Notes under the pieces: model-generated
Told to the model about the DNA's origin: nothing
Database searches by the model: none
What the model saw: only the letters and a program-made list of their open reading frames with translations
Origin: Ophiosphaerella korrae
Taxonomy: Eukaryota; Ascomycota; Dothideomycetes; Pleosporales; Phaeosphaeriaceae
NCBI GenBank assembly: GCA_028456385.1
Contig: JALNQF010000219.1
Coordinates: 1 to 64,000 of the forward strand
Direction: 5' to 3'
Length of the DNA stretch: 64,000 bases
In this document: positions 1-10,189 of the stretch, piece by piece
How positions within the stretch are numbered: position 1 is the first letter of the stretch
How the letters are laid out: each line of letters begins with the position of its first letter
Program-made: the position numbers and the translations under genes

Positions 1-1265
1 TCTTTATTTAATTCCTTTATTTATAATAGTTAAGGCTATAATCCTTTTAGCTATAGTAAAGTTAGTAGCTTAGCGATTATATATATAATCGCGTATCTAA
101 TTACGTATTAAGTATCTAATTATATAACTTATCTAATAATAGTACTTTTAGAGAGTAGGTAAGTATTAAAATCTAGTATTAAGTAGGCTCTAAGTACTAG
201 CTCTATAAGTTTACTCGAGTTAATTAGTATACCTAAGTTAATAAGTACTATGTTTAGCTAGCGTAGGTAGACTAGAGCCTTTAATTTAACTAACTCTAAG
301 CTAGCTTTAACTAGTTCCTATAAGAGACTAGCTTACTTTTAAGCTACTAGGGTTTTAACTACTATAAAGCGTAGCTTATCTAAATAAGCCTATATTTTTA
401 CTTTTCTATTATTATCTATTTTAAATAGATTACTAGTAAGTACTACTTATACCTATCTATAATCTTATAGCTTCTAGTAGTAAGCTTAGCTATATAAGTA
501 GTTATATTTTAAGTTAGAGCTTAATACTTATAGCTTAGATCTTCTAAATATTATAAATACGCTAGCTCTTTAATTAGTAGTTTAGAGCTTATACTCTTAT
601 AATAGAGCTAAGTAGATACTACTAATTTACTCTAGTATAAGTACTTTTAAGCTAAAGACTAAGCTCTAGATTACTAATTAGCTTATTATCTAAGCCTAGT
701 CTAGAGCTAGCTTTAGCGTTAACGCCTCTAGGAAATCTTATACTACGAGCTCGCCTATTACCTCTATAATATTATACGCGATTATACGCTAATATAGGCG
801 TAGCTACTTATTATACTAGAGCTCTAGTAATTAGCGTCTTTAGTAAGCCTTCTATAGATAGGCTTAGTATTAAGCTTAAATAAGATTACTAGCGCTAGTA
901 TTAGATAAGGCTAGTAAGCTCTTTAGTATTTAGATAAGCTCTTATAATATAGCTTTATTATTTATAAGTAGAGTTATCTTAGCTATTACTAGATAGCTTA
1001 GATTAACTATAGTATTTACCTAAGTACTTAGAGCTCTAAGGCGTACTATTTACAATACCTAGGTATCTTTTATAGTCTAGCATTTCTCTATTATAAGTTT
1101 ATAGGTAGCTACTTCTTCTACTATTACTAGGCTCTTTAGTTTAAGTTAAACTAGTTATTAGCGTAGATATTAGGGATATTATTAGCTTTTAGATTAACTA
1201 GCTACTAGATACCTAGCTTAAGAGCGTTATAATAAAGTTATATAAACTATACTAGCTATTATAAA
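1..1265. other. RIP-degraded AT-rich sequence, no gene resolved
   Basis: The stretch is strongly AT-rich, full of TA steps and nearly devoid of CA and TG dinucleotides, as expected after saturating RIP. Every frame is closed by frequent TAA and TAG. I could not recognise a protein family in any frame. It is most likely the decayed remains of one or more transposons into which the LTR element at 1,266 inserted. Confidence 0.6.
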
Positions 1266-1610
1266 TACTTATTAAGTAAGGTAGTACTTTTATTAAGTAG
1301 AGTAATCTTACTATAAGATATTATAAGTAATTAAGTAATAGATAAAATAAGATAAGATAAGTTTAAGAGTATACTAAGCTTATAATCTCTTACTATAGTA
1401 TATAAGATAGAACTATTAAGTAATTTTTAGCGCTAGGCTTATAACTATTATAAGATATAAGCTTAAGAATAAGTAAGAGATAATTATTAATTAAAGAGCT
1501 ATCTAAGCTAAGCTACTTATATATAGTAGAGTAGCTTAAATAGCTTATATAGCTTACTTACTACTATAAGCTTACTTAAATTATATAGAGTAAAGCTCTA
1601 ACTTATAATA
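1266..1610 (-). repeat. LTR of element F (3' LTR in element orientation)
   Basis: Direct repeat of 3,264-3,588, aligned over its full length with scattered C/T and G/A differences typical of RIP. It carries roughly 20 extra bases near 1,570-1,585 that the other copy lacks. Confidence 0.65.
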
Positions 1611-1899
1611 TAAAGCTTATAAGTAGTATAAGTATTCTACTTATACGCTTCTATCTAGCCTAGTCTAAAGAGCTTAGCGTTTTAGATTAGTTTTAGTTTT
1701 ATTTTTACTATAGTCTACTAACTAATAAGACTAATATTTACTTAAGAGTCTAAAATAACTTAAAGCTTTATTTCTAGCTTTAAGCCTAAAGCTATACTAT
1801 ATATATACTATATACCTAGTAAGATATTAATTAATCTACGCCTTACTATCTTAAAGCTAATAATAAGGCTAGGCCTTTTCCTATTTAGTTTATATAGCC

Positions 1900-3240
1900 T
1901 AGAATATAGTTAGAGTTACTACTATAGTACTTACTAGTATAGTATTTCTTTTTATAGTACTTAAAGTATTTAATAGTAAACTTATCTACTAACTTGTTTT
2001 AGGAGTTCTTTATATTCTCTTTTATTTAGGCCTTTTTTAAGTTTTCTTTACTTATACTATTTATATAGAGCTTTTATAATTTTGTTATATTATATAAGTT
2101 ATACTTAAGTATTAAGCCTAAGGTAATAAAGTCTTCTCTTATTACTAAAACTTAATAATAGTTAGTAATTACTTTTTATAGTTTAGGCTATAGTTTTAAA
2201 AAGAAGTACTAAATCTTTTATTCTTCTATATACTAAGAAAGCTAGTCTTTAAAGATATCTAGATATCTAGTAAAAGATTTTATACTTTATTTCTTGTATT
2301 AAGTAGCTATAGTGTATACTATTACTACTTCTAAGCTATAGTTAATAGAATTAGAGAGTAGGTTTAGTAAGTACTTTTTAAAGTACTCTTAGGTAAAAAG
2401 TTTATTTACGTTTAGATTACACTTAATATATATATACTATTATTTATATAAGCCTTTCTTTAAGTATTATATAACTTAAAAGACTTTATCTTTTTCTACT
2501 TTAAAGTCTTAAGGTATAAGGTAAAATACTATTTTATATAAGTAATAGTACTCTTAGTATTTTTTTAGAGATTTACCTTTATATACTATAGACTCTTTAG
2601 AGTAAAGTATACACTTTACGTATATATTATTAACTAGAGAGTCTACGTTACACTTTTAAGAAGTAATAATAGTAACTTTAGAGTTATTCTTAGAGATTAT
2701 AGTATAAAGAGTAGTTTGTTCTTATTCTAGATATATAATCTTATCTTCTAGGGCGTAGAGTATATATAGTTAAGCTAATTTATTACGTCTAGTAGTTACT
2801 TTATAAATACGTTCTTTAATTATTACTAGCGTACTTAGTATACAACCTAGCTACGCGCTGCTTATACTCTATATAAGGTCTCGTTTAACTATTAACTATA
2901 TATTTTCTTCTATTATTATAGCTTATTATAAAGAGTATATTATTATTATCTCTAGACTATTAGTAAAAAAGTATTATTATATTAAGAAGTAGCTAGAAGA
3001 TAATAGTACTTACTATAGGCTACAAGAGATAGTAAAGGGATAATAGATAGTATTTAATAGTACTACTAGTATCTAAGAGAGAATAATACTTACTTTACTT
3101 CCTTTATAAGTATTAAGCCTTTTATACGCCTATATAGTATACTAGCTCTACTTTAGATTATAACTATATAATATTATAATCTTTAGTATATTAGCTCTAC
3201 TCCTAACTTATACTAGAGTTTATAAGAGTCTTAAGTATTT
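1900..3240 (-). pseudogene. RIP-damaged gag of element F with one CCHC zinc knuckle
   Basis: Read on the minus strand, the interior has long runs interrupted only by TAA/TAG that can be explained as former Gln or Trp codons. At 1,968-1,927 the frame reads Y-x2-Y-x4-Y-x4-Y, exactly the spacing of a retroviral C-x2-C-x4-H-x4-C nucleocapsid knuckle with all four ligands changed to Tyr (TGC/TGT or CAC/CAT to TAC/TAT). The product would have been a nucleocapsid-type protein packaging element RNA in the cytoplasm. Upstream sequence is too decayed to say whether the gag is of Copia or Gypsy type. Confidence 0.5.
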
Positions 3241-3263
3241 AACGAACCCTTATTATATATAAG

Positions 3264-3588
3264 TACTTATTAAGTAAAGTAGTACCTTTATTAAGTAAAG
3301 TAATCTTACTATAAGATATTATAAGTATTTAAGTAATAGATAAGATAAGATAAGATAGAATAGAAGAATACTAAGCTTATAATCTCTTGCTATAGTATAT
3401 AAGATAGAACTATTAAGTAATTTTTAGTACTAAGCTTATAACTATTATAAGATATAAGCTTAGGAATAAGTAGGAGATAATTATTAATTAAAGAGCTATC
3501 TAAGCTAAGCTACTTATATATAGTAGAGTAGCTTAAATAGCTTATATAGCTTACTTACTACTATAGAGTAAAGCTCTAACTTATAATA
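3264..3588 (-). repeat. LTR of element F (5' LTR in element orientation)
   Basis: Direct repeat partner of 1,266-1,610. In element orientation this is the upstream LTR and would have carried the promoter. Confidence 0.65.
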
Positions 3589-4255
3589 CGTATCTATATA
3601 CTACTTTAAGAGGAGAGTAGTAGCTAATATTAAGAGGCTATAAGAAATAAAAGGTATAAGGAAGTATATAGAGAGTAATAATCTTGTTATCTTTATAGTA
3701 TTAATTAAACTCTAGTGTAGTATAGCTTTTATAGCTATTAAAGATAAGTAGTCTATATACTTTTCTTATACAAGACTCTATATCTATTAAAGTACTTTAC
3801 TTACTTAAGACCTAGCTTATTAGTTATCTACTTGTTGTTACTAAGGCCTATTACCTAGTTAGATAAGAAGTCCTTATACTAGCTAGCCTAGTATAGCTTT
3901 CCCTTTAGGATAATAAAGGGTAGAAGACACTACCTAGACGCGTTAATATACTTAATTACTGTTACCTACTCTCGATTACCTAGCTAAATAATAGTTGCTT
4001 AACTTATTATATTAGAGCTAGTAATAACCTTTAACGTTAATACAATACTTATTATAAAGCCTATCTTATTAAAGTTATATATATCCTCTTTAAGGATACT
4101 ATACGTTGTACGCGTATCTTAAACTATTATGTAGTAGCTCTACTCTACTGTGCTAAACAAACCTAAAAAGGTAACTAAGTATTTAATAACGTTAAATACA
4201 GGAGTAGAACAGTATATATTGCCTAAGGGCCCTCGCCCTTGCTTGCGCTTGCGCA
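3589..4255. other. AT-rich stretch grading into the GC island, no gene
   Basis: Base composition changes gradually. RIP-like sequence continues to about 4,150, with CA and TG returning after that. The open frame at 4,150-4,353 runs through the GGCCTACTGC repeat and is judged non-coding. No protein family is recognisable. Confidence 0.5.
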
Positions 4256-4260
4256 GCTAC

Positions 4261-4300
4261 GGCCTACTACGGCCTACTGCGGCCTACTGCGGCCTACAGC
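4261..4300. repeat. Four tandem copies of a 10-bp unit GGCCTACTRC
   Basis: Four head-to-tail decamers (GGCCTACTAC, GGCCTACTGC twice, GGCCTACAGC) follow a GCTTGCGCTTGCGC stretch. The array sits exactly where the readable transposase relic ends and may mark an insertion or deletion joint. Confidence 0.8.
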
Positions 4301-4881
4301 GTGACATAAACAAGCTAGAACTAAGCTCTAATTGTAATAGGATCCTTATATAGAGCCTTCTAGGAGTAGAATTTCTTATTCTACTTTGTTTAAAGCTCTA
4401 GCTAGCAGCGTATAAAATATAATACCTAGCACTTGCTAAGGAGTAGAGGAGGATTTTGGCTGCAAGTAGCAAGTAGAGTATCTGCTATTTGTCGTACGTC
4501 GATAATCTAAGGGGGAAAGCCTCGTCGATTAAGGTCTAGGATCTATTAAACAAGAGACTACTCTTTAACAGGACTTATCTTTAGGTTGACAGGCGTTGTC
4601 TCGTGTTTAGGGCGGATACCTTGAAGGCGGCGTCTAAGAGTTGTACGAGGGACTATGTACAGCTTTGCAGTCCTACGCTGGCTTTGAATTTTCTTTGATT
4701 GAAGCGCATGAGCAGCAAGGAGCTGCCTACCCTCTTTTGAGAGGTTTGAGTACGTTGGTAGGGAGCCATGGTTGATGAGATGCGCTGCGCGCGTTTTGGT
4801 GGGGTGGGCCACATGCTGATAAAACACGTTAATCAACCTACACGTGACTTGCCAGAACTGTGCCGCAATCGATAGAATCAA
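4299..4881 (-). pseudogene. pogo/Fot1-class transposase, N-terminal half, RIP-damaged
   Basis: The frame is open from 4,881 to 4,558 and holds a psq-type helix-turn-helix: LSKEGRQLLAAHALQ, then RRTAKLYIVPRTTLRRRLQG. Below 4,558 the same frame continues, broken only by TAG/TAA, through the CENP-B/Tc5-type DNA-binding region (LDLNRRGFPP, DVRQIADTLLA, then KALYKDPITI) to about 4,300, where homology stops before any DDE catalytic residue. In this family the N-terminal half binds the terminal inverted repeats in the nucleus. The stops fall where relatives carry Trp, Gln or Arg, as RIP would give. It cannot be the missing half of the relic at 7,093-8,287, because the order of the two halves along the minus strand is wrong. 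Confidence 0.85.
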
Positions 4882-5056
4882 ATAGCTGCACCCCGCTCTT
4901 CATGCCCTTCCTTGCTTAGAGACAGGGCCATCCTCCACTTCTCACAGCTGTCAAATCCTTACGAAGTAAGTATGCAAGTGAGTTCAGTTTCATCGCATGC
5001 ATCGCGGCTAACTATCAGACTAGCAAAAGTTGACTCTTTCCCCCATCGTCTTCGAA

Positions 5057-5560
5057 ATGGAATTCCCTGAAGACATACAATCAAAGCTTCCGGCCACTAA
5101 AGCTATGCGTATCAGTGTATGCGCTGAACTAGGAGCCCTGAATCGGATCTATTCTGGAAGGTTTCCTACTGGGCCCGTCAAGGGTAACAATTGGAACCCG
5201 ACCGGGGTCGAATTCGTCCGCGATATGTACAGCCATATTTATGGCACGATTGATCTAGACGAGGCTGCCAAAATTATTCGAACTTGCCATTATATCAGCC
5301 GCGACAAGTACATTGAAGGAGCTACTTTGCCGACGCTCGATGAAGAATTTCCATGTCAAAGTTGGGTTGCGATATTTGATCATCTTGTTCCGCTTCAAGA
5401 GAATAATCCAGAGGTCCTACAGCTGCATTTGCTTGATGATGCTAAGGTTGTATACGGTCACTCGAGGTCGGATCGATCTCGGGCCAACTTGGCGGTGCAA
5501 CAAGAGCAGGAGATACAGCTGAGACCTGGGAATCAGGTCACTGAGGTGACAACCGCATGA
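5057..5560 (+). CDS. Orphan hypothetical protein, 167 aa
   Basis: An ATG at 5,057 opens a frame of 167 codons to the TGA at 5,558-5,560; a TTG nine codons upstream would extend it but is not a plausible eukaryotic start. Codon use is balanced, unlike the RIP blocks, and no stop interrupts it. The protein is soluble, with no signal peptide or membrane segment, mixed charge, a Trp/Pro/Gly-rich patch near residues 40-50 (KGNNWNPTGVEF) and a Gln/Glu-rich C-terminal tail. I do not recognise a domain. It has no co-oriented neighbour and could be a truncated exon of a larger gene or a lineage-specific gene. Confidence 0.45.
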   Translation: MEFPEDIQSKLPATKAMRISVCAELGALNRIYSGRFPTGPVKGNNWNPTGVEFVRDMYSHIYGTIDLDEAAKIIRTCHYISRDKYIEGATLPTLDEEFPCQSWVAIFDHLVPLQENNPEVLQLHLLDDAKVVYGHSRSDRSRANLAVQQEQEIQLRPGNQVTEVTTA

Positions 5561-6990
5561 GATATAGTATTTGTAGAGGTCACTAGAGTCGCGATTCATC
5601 AACTAATCTCTGTATAATTAGTGGGATGAAGCATGCGCTCACGAAATGACCCATATCACGTTTGTAGGAGAAGCATTTTTATCGGGGGACGCAAATTGAA
5701 ATTGTGATCTGCATAAAATACAAAAAACAAATTGCTAATGCGCTGAAACGACGCAATACCAAAGTGCTAAAACGACGACATATCAACCTATTGCAGTGCC
5801 ACACGACAACAACAACGCCCAGAGTCCATCCGTACCAACAAATGCGACTGATTCTACGGAGGTGTGTTACACTCTACTCTGGCGCAAGCAGATGGCTGAT
5901 GTGTGCTGATGTAGTTGGCCAAAGGAATGGTGGTACAGTTGTGACCGCAATCCCTTTTCCTTCTCGACTGGTGGCCGCAGGTATAAACGGTTACGTAGAA
6001 CCAACACATTTTATAGCCGTTATTTATGTTTGTGAGTAGGAAAAAACCTCAATATTCAGATGGCGAACCGCGCTCGTCCACTGGGAATGTGTATAGAGTT
6101 TGAGTGAAGGACTACCATTGTGAGCTGCGGTTCATCAAATCAACACTGAATACGTACATTTGTGGCTCTGATGGAGTGGAATTGAGTATAAGCTGGATCG
6201 ATCGCCTTGATTTTGGAAGTGCTAATATCGAATTGGGTTGGAAACAAATTGATTCAGTAACAGTGATGCCGGATTTTCTTGCCTGAAGAAACACCTGCTT
6301 CTGAGATTTGGTGATTGAGTTTGGGCTTTCCAGTTGACTGATCTACCGCTTTATATACATTTCCTCAAGCTATGGAGTATCTGTTTGCCGCCGGTGAAGG
6401 TTAAGCCCTGCCAAATATAATCCAATGTCTAAACAAAAGTGTAAATGAAGGTATCAGAAGAAAGACTCATGAACCAACCAAATTATAACTGATAATCATT
6501 CTCGAGGGCTAGCTCGACATCAGACGGGCATTGAAGCGGTTAAAACGGCACAGCAAACACGCGAACACTTCGATGTTGACTTCGAGGACGGCTAAAGTGG
6601 CACAGCAACACTCAAACATCGATGTTGTCTCCGAGGGTGGCGCAGTTTGCACTATACAGATTCACCACTGACGACAACGCCCTACGAAAAGGGTGGCATA
6701 TGCCGCCGAATATGGTGGCAGAATGTACATGGCTTTTCAATACAACCGTATTAATATTTCCTTACTACCTTTTCATCTGAGAATCCTTGATCAACGCTCT
6801 AATTAGAGAAACCGATCATGCAACGAGGGCCGGAAATCGGGCACCCCGCTATATAGTGGCTAAGCAAAACCAGATGAAGCTGCTGCTGGTCCGCGGTTGT
6901 ATTCACAGGATGACTGCTATTTTCAAGTGGATTCTACTCTTGGCATACACCCGACTAAGTTAACTAATAAGTTAACGTGATCAACGGGGT
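5561..6990. other. Intergenic sequence, no gene supported
   Basis: Normal base composition. The open frames here (for example 5,704-6,039, and 6,104-6,286 open on both strands) are short, lack recognisable domains and look like chance. Two half-similar 50-bp units lie at 6,538-6,640. Nothing else is resolved. Confidence 0.4.
6538..6640. repeat. Imperfect tandem duplication, two units of about 52 bp
   Basis: Unit one (6,538-6,590) and unit two (6,591-6,640) share the string of elements TAAA-CGGCACAGCAA, AACA, TCGATGTTG and CGAGG in the same order with small indels and substitutions. Confidence 0.55.
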
Positions 6991-7030
6991 CCCCGGCCAC
7001 ACCACGTCCTCGGCCACTTTCGGCCACTGT
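6991..7030 (-). repeat. GGCCAC-rich end, possible pogo terminal sequence
   Basis: GGCCAC occurs three times (6,995-7,000, 7,012-7,017, 7,022-7,027) just beyond the 3' end of the transposase relic at 7,093. Multiple short motifs inside a terminal repeat are usual for this class. The matching opposite end is not found because the relic is truncated near 8,287, so this is a suggestion only. Confidence 0.3.
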
Positions 7031-7092
7031 ATACGTTCAAATTATAATATCTAGCCACAACAACACTATATAGATAAAATAAATACCCCAAT

Positions 7093-8287
7093 CTACTCCT
7101 GACGCCTTGGACACTTCCTTGCATTATGCTCAACTGATGCGCATAGGCTACATTTTGGTGGAGCTCGCGTTTTTGCTGCTGAAGCCTCTCCTCGTTCTGC
7201 TACTACTTGGACTGCGACCCGAGCGCGTTTCTGCAACTTTGCCTGATTGACCTTTTCAAGGCCTTCACCAATAGTCAGAATGCCACCGTTTGAAATAGTC
7301 TTCCGTCGTGTCTTTTGCTGTTGTTTGCGTCGTGAATTTGCAGCCCGAAGTTTGACGTTCTCAGCTTACAAAATTGCCGCACTCTGTATTGCCATCTCGC
7401 AGCCCTTAATAAGCTTATCAAACGCGCTATCTTGTGAGCTAACCGTTGTACGATGACGTCGTTTAATAACCTCGACCTGTCGCTGTATATCGCCTGTCGT
7501 ACGTAGTGTTTTTGATGTCCAACTTGATGGAGTAGTAGGACCTAGTATTGGTGAAGGAGTACGTGGAAGCCTTGAAAGAACACGTTCTGGATTAAATGGC
7601 ACAAGGCCTGTTGCTTCAAAGCCAGCTTTGACGTTCTTTTCGGTCATTGCTTGATCGTGGGCGACGTGGTATAGTGGAAGGAAGTCGTCCTTTACGATGT
7701 GGTCGATACCAAGCCATGCCCGATCTTCGACCTGTATACCATAGGCTCGCTTCAAAGGACCAAAACAAGCTACATCAAGTGGCTGTAATATATGAGACGA
7801 GTGGGCAGGTATACAAAGCGTGATAATTCTATGCTACTTGCAAAATTCCTCGAAACGGGCCGTATGGTGGCTTCCGTAGCCGTCAAGTATAAGGAGACGG
7901 TACCGGCCTTTCGCACGGCCTTCGGTATGGACGTGGAAGTGCTGGATCCATTCTCAGCCAATTTCATCATCAGTCCAGCCCTTTTCGCTTACAGCGAGAC
8001 GCCAATCACGCGGTAGGCCTTGCGTATACCAAGAGGCTTGGTGGAGCTTTGCCTTTAAGATGAGAAGTTGTGGTAGGACCCAGCCAAGCGCGATGATAGC
8101 GTTTATTGCTGTAGCCCATTCACTACTCCCGGGCTGAATAGCTTGTACGCGACCTTGCCTCTTCTCTGTGCCTGTAATAACCTTTGCTGTTGTAATTATT
8201 CCCATTTGGAAGCCCGTTTCGTCAAAATTATAGGTATCGTCGTCGAGAATGCCGCTGTCGAGACTGTGTCGAACAGGTCGTCCGAAC
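7093..8287 (-). pseudogene. pogo/Fot1-class transposase, catalytic and C-terminal half
   Basis: Reading from 8,287 down, the frame gives YNFDETGFQMGI (first catalytic Asp region), LILDGYGSHHT (second Asp), then PAHSSHILQPLDVACFGPLK and GFEATGLVPFNPERVL, all landmarks of the DDE_1 superfamily. The C-terminal tail is basic and ends in a CCHC knuckle, CSLCASVEHNARKC, before the TAG at 7,093-7,095. The enzyme would cut and paste DNA in the nucleus. In-frame stops fall after DDEIG, after EFCK and in the tail after SAAIL, the last two probably former Glu and Gln codons. The N-terminal DNA-binding half is absent: homology ends abruptly at about 8,287. Damage is mild compared with the AT blocks. Confidence 0.9.
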
Positions 8288-8814
8288 GGAGTTAAACAGA
8301 GTTAGATCCGAGCATCGGCAATGGCGCCGCAAGTGGAAGGCAACCTGGAAGCCAGCACCCACATACAGGCGCCACTAGCGACATCATGGACGAAGGCTGT
8401 GTGAATGTGAATGTGAGTGGGCCCCAAGTCAAGATGAATTTGCCGAATTGACTTCTACCATCGGGGTTGGTTTGGTGAAGGGATGCTCGAGAATCTGGAA
8501 AGCTGGCGGAGTTCTCCGTATTCGTTGTGGTAAAGGGTTGCCTACCAGGCAACCTCCCACCCCGCAAAAGCCGATCAAGGTCAAGATTATTCCTCCGCAC
8601 CAGGAATTTGTTTCTCATTGGGGTTTTGTGCATCGGGGTTCTTGTGTATGCTGCCTAAATCTCTATCGGAGAAGCAAAGGGTCCTCCTGAACTCAAAAAT
8701 TTCTTAAAATACATATCCGATACCTGTCTATCCCATCCTTGTGCCTAACCTGAATCTGAAAATACAACCTTCTATCGGCGCCAGTATAGAAACGAGTTTG
8801 CCTAGTCGAGATAG
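8288..8814. other. Intergenic sequence, no gene supported
   Basis: Open frames on both strands (8,292-8,633 minus, 8,448-8,690 plus) overlap one another and carry no recognisable domain. The sequence also holds the 3' flank of the gene ending at 8,815. Confidence 0.4.
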
Positions 8815-10189
8815 CTAGATGTCACTATCAAAGAAGTCCCAAGGAGACCTCTCCTCCCGGATAGGCAAGATTCTCGTCTTTCCGTCCCAGGAACTCAAGT
8901 GTTCCTTCTGCTGCTTCCAGAATCTGGCCTCTTTTGACCTCCTTTCCACCATTATTCTGGCTTCTTGCTGTAGGGCTTCGCTCGCCCCGGATGCCTTAAG
9001 TTCTTCGAGAACGACAGACATAATCTCATCGAAGTTCTTGACCATATCTTCTTCGTCGGCGTCGTTGCAGTTCAACTCAAGTTTCAGTAGACGATTCTTT
9101 GTCTGAAGAGCCGTTATTTCCTTCTGTGCCTCTTGTATTGGCGCCTTTGTCTGGGCTTCCAGCGCTGTCATCGATTCTTGGAGTTTCCCCATCCTCTCTA
9201 GAATTTTCTCTCGCTCATTCATTCGTTGAGATATCTCTCCTTGCAGTTCTTTGTTAGCTTCTTCGTAAGCCTTCAACTGAGCCCGAAGAACTGGCACATC
9301 CTGAGCCGTGTGGTCATTGAGAGCAGACACCAATTTGGCCGTTTCCTTCCGAAGGGCCTCTATTTTGTCCTCATGAGCACTGAGCGTTCGTCGATAGACC
9401 GGAGAATTGGCAAGGTCCCTATCGAAGTCGAACTGTGTGGCAGTCGGCACAGATTCGAAGGAGAAAATGCTCGCAGCATCATCCTTTGACCCTTCGAAGA
9501 TGGAGGGCGGCATACGCATCTTCGGGTATGCTCGACGCAGTTTTTCGGAGCTGCTGGTCCTTAACTTGAGAGCGGGGACGACCTTTTTTTTTAAGATCTT
9601 TTGAATTTCTAGAATCGAGTCTTGGTTTCTTTCCCTGTTTCCTGTCAGTATAATGGCGAAGTAGACCACTCGAAATAGGCTGGTGTATCACAACTGGCCA
9701 CGCAACTTGATGGAATGGTGTCTCTGGGCAGGCTGGAAAAGCCACAGGGCTTCCTTACATTTGGAAAATCTGTACCACGTCGGCCAAAGCTTTTTGATGC
9801 CCGCGCAACTGATCAAACAGGTGGGCCATCGCCGCCTCATTCCAGGTATATTTGATACGAGTGGTAGTCGACTCCACATTCTCAGAGAGTTTTTGAACCT
9901 CATCCGCAACAGCCGAGTAAATGACGGTGCAATCGGTGAGCGATATGTCGATGATTCGCTCTAAGCCTGGCTGCGACGTAAGGATTTTTTGGAAGTCTTC
10001 TATATCGCTTGAGATGACGTTCTGAAATAGTCCGAGGCATGCGCCGATCATCATGAGCTCGGAGTGCATCGACTTAATCATGGATTCAGCGGTCTTGTAC
10101 CGCTGTCGGAGATTGTATAGCGCCTGCGCTGTGGAGAAAACATGTCCTGAGATGGCGATAACAGTGCCGGTAATGGTGAGAGGGTCCAT
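8815..10189 (-). CDS. Fungal STAND N-terminal-like (Helo-like) coiled-coil protein, two exons
   Basis: Exon 1 (10,189-9,759) starts with ATG and MDPLTITGTVIAISGHV, the hydrophobic opening typical of the fungal N-terminal domain of STAND/NLR-type proteins, followed by an amphipathic helical region to about residue 143. A donor GTAAGG lies at 9,758. The best acceptor is CAG at 9,637-9,635, preceded by a CTGAC branch site, giving a 124-nt intron, exon 2 at 9,634-8,815 and 416 aa in total (1,251 nt, in frame). An acceptor at 9,682-9,680 (79-nt intron, 431 aa) also keeps the frame but adds an unlikely hydrophobic insert. Residues about 224-330 form a Glu/Lys/Gln-rich coiled coil. No NACHT, NB-ARC or repeat domain follows, so this is a stand-alone adaptor-like protein, not a full NLR. 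Relatives act in heterokaryon incompatibility or immune-like signalling; that role is inferred. Confidence 0.8.
9635..9758 (-). other. Predicted intron of the STAND N-terminal-like gene
   Basis: 5' GTAAGG, branch-like CTGAC followed eight bases later by terminal CAG. Removal joins codon 144 (AT|G) and keeps both exons in one frame. Confidence 0.7.

Larger units (their letters stand above)
1266..3588 (-). mobile_element. Short gag-only LTR retrotransposon relic (element F)
   Basis: Two direct repeats of about 325-345 bp (1,266-1,610 and 3,264-3,588) flank a 1.65-kb interior. Both repeats begin TACTTATTAAG and end CTTATAATA, fitting TG...CA LTR ends after RIP. The interior reads on the minus strand and contains one CCHC knuckle in which Cys and His codons are now Tyr codons. 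There is no space for protease, reverse transcriptase or integrase, so this looks like a non-autonomous element that would depend on enzymes from another element, or an internally deleted copy. I found no convincing target-site duplication. The LTR copies differ by about 20 bp near their right end, where the left copy has an extra segment. Confidence 0.6.

Noticed and set aside
4150..4353. 67-codon open frame on the plus strand
   Set aside because: It runs through the GGCCTACTRC repeat and antisense to the pogo relic; no domain, probably chance.
5704..6294. Open frames of 60-111 codons on both strands
   Set aside because: Overlapping on opposite strands, no recognisable domain, no splice or start context that favours one.
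7247..8016. Plus-strand frames across the pogo C-terminal relic
   Set aside because: Shadows of the minus-strand transposase frame, which carries clear family motifs.
4299..8287. A single pogo transposase gene split by an insertion
   Set aside because: The N- and C-terminal halves are in the wrong order on the minus strand for one interrupted gene.
8292..8690. 113-codon minus and 80-codon plus frames
   Set aside because: Mutually antisense, no family match, base composition like intergenic DNA.
8819..9964. Several plus-strand frames and an alternative minus-strand frame (9,479-9,745)
   Set aside because: Shadows of the two-exon STAND-like gene; the alternative frame breaks the coiled coil and the exon-exon phase.
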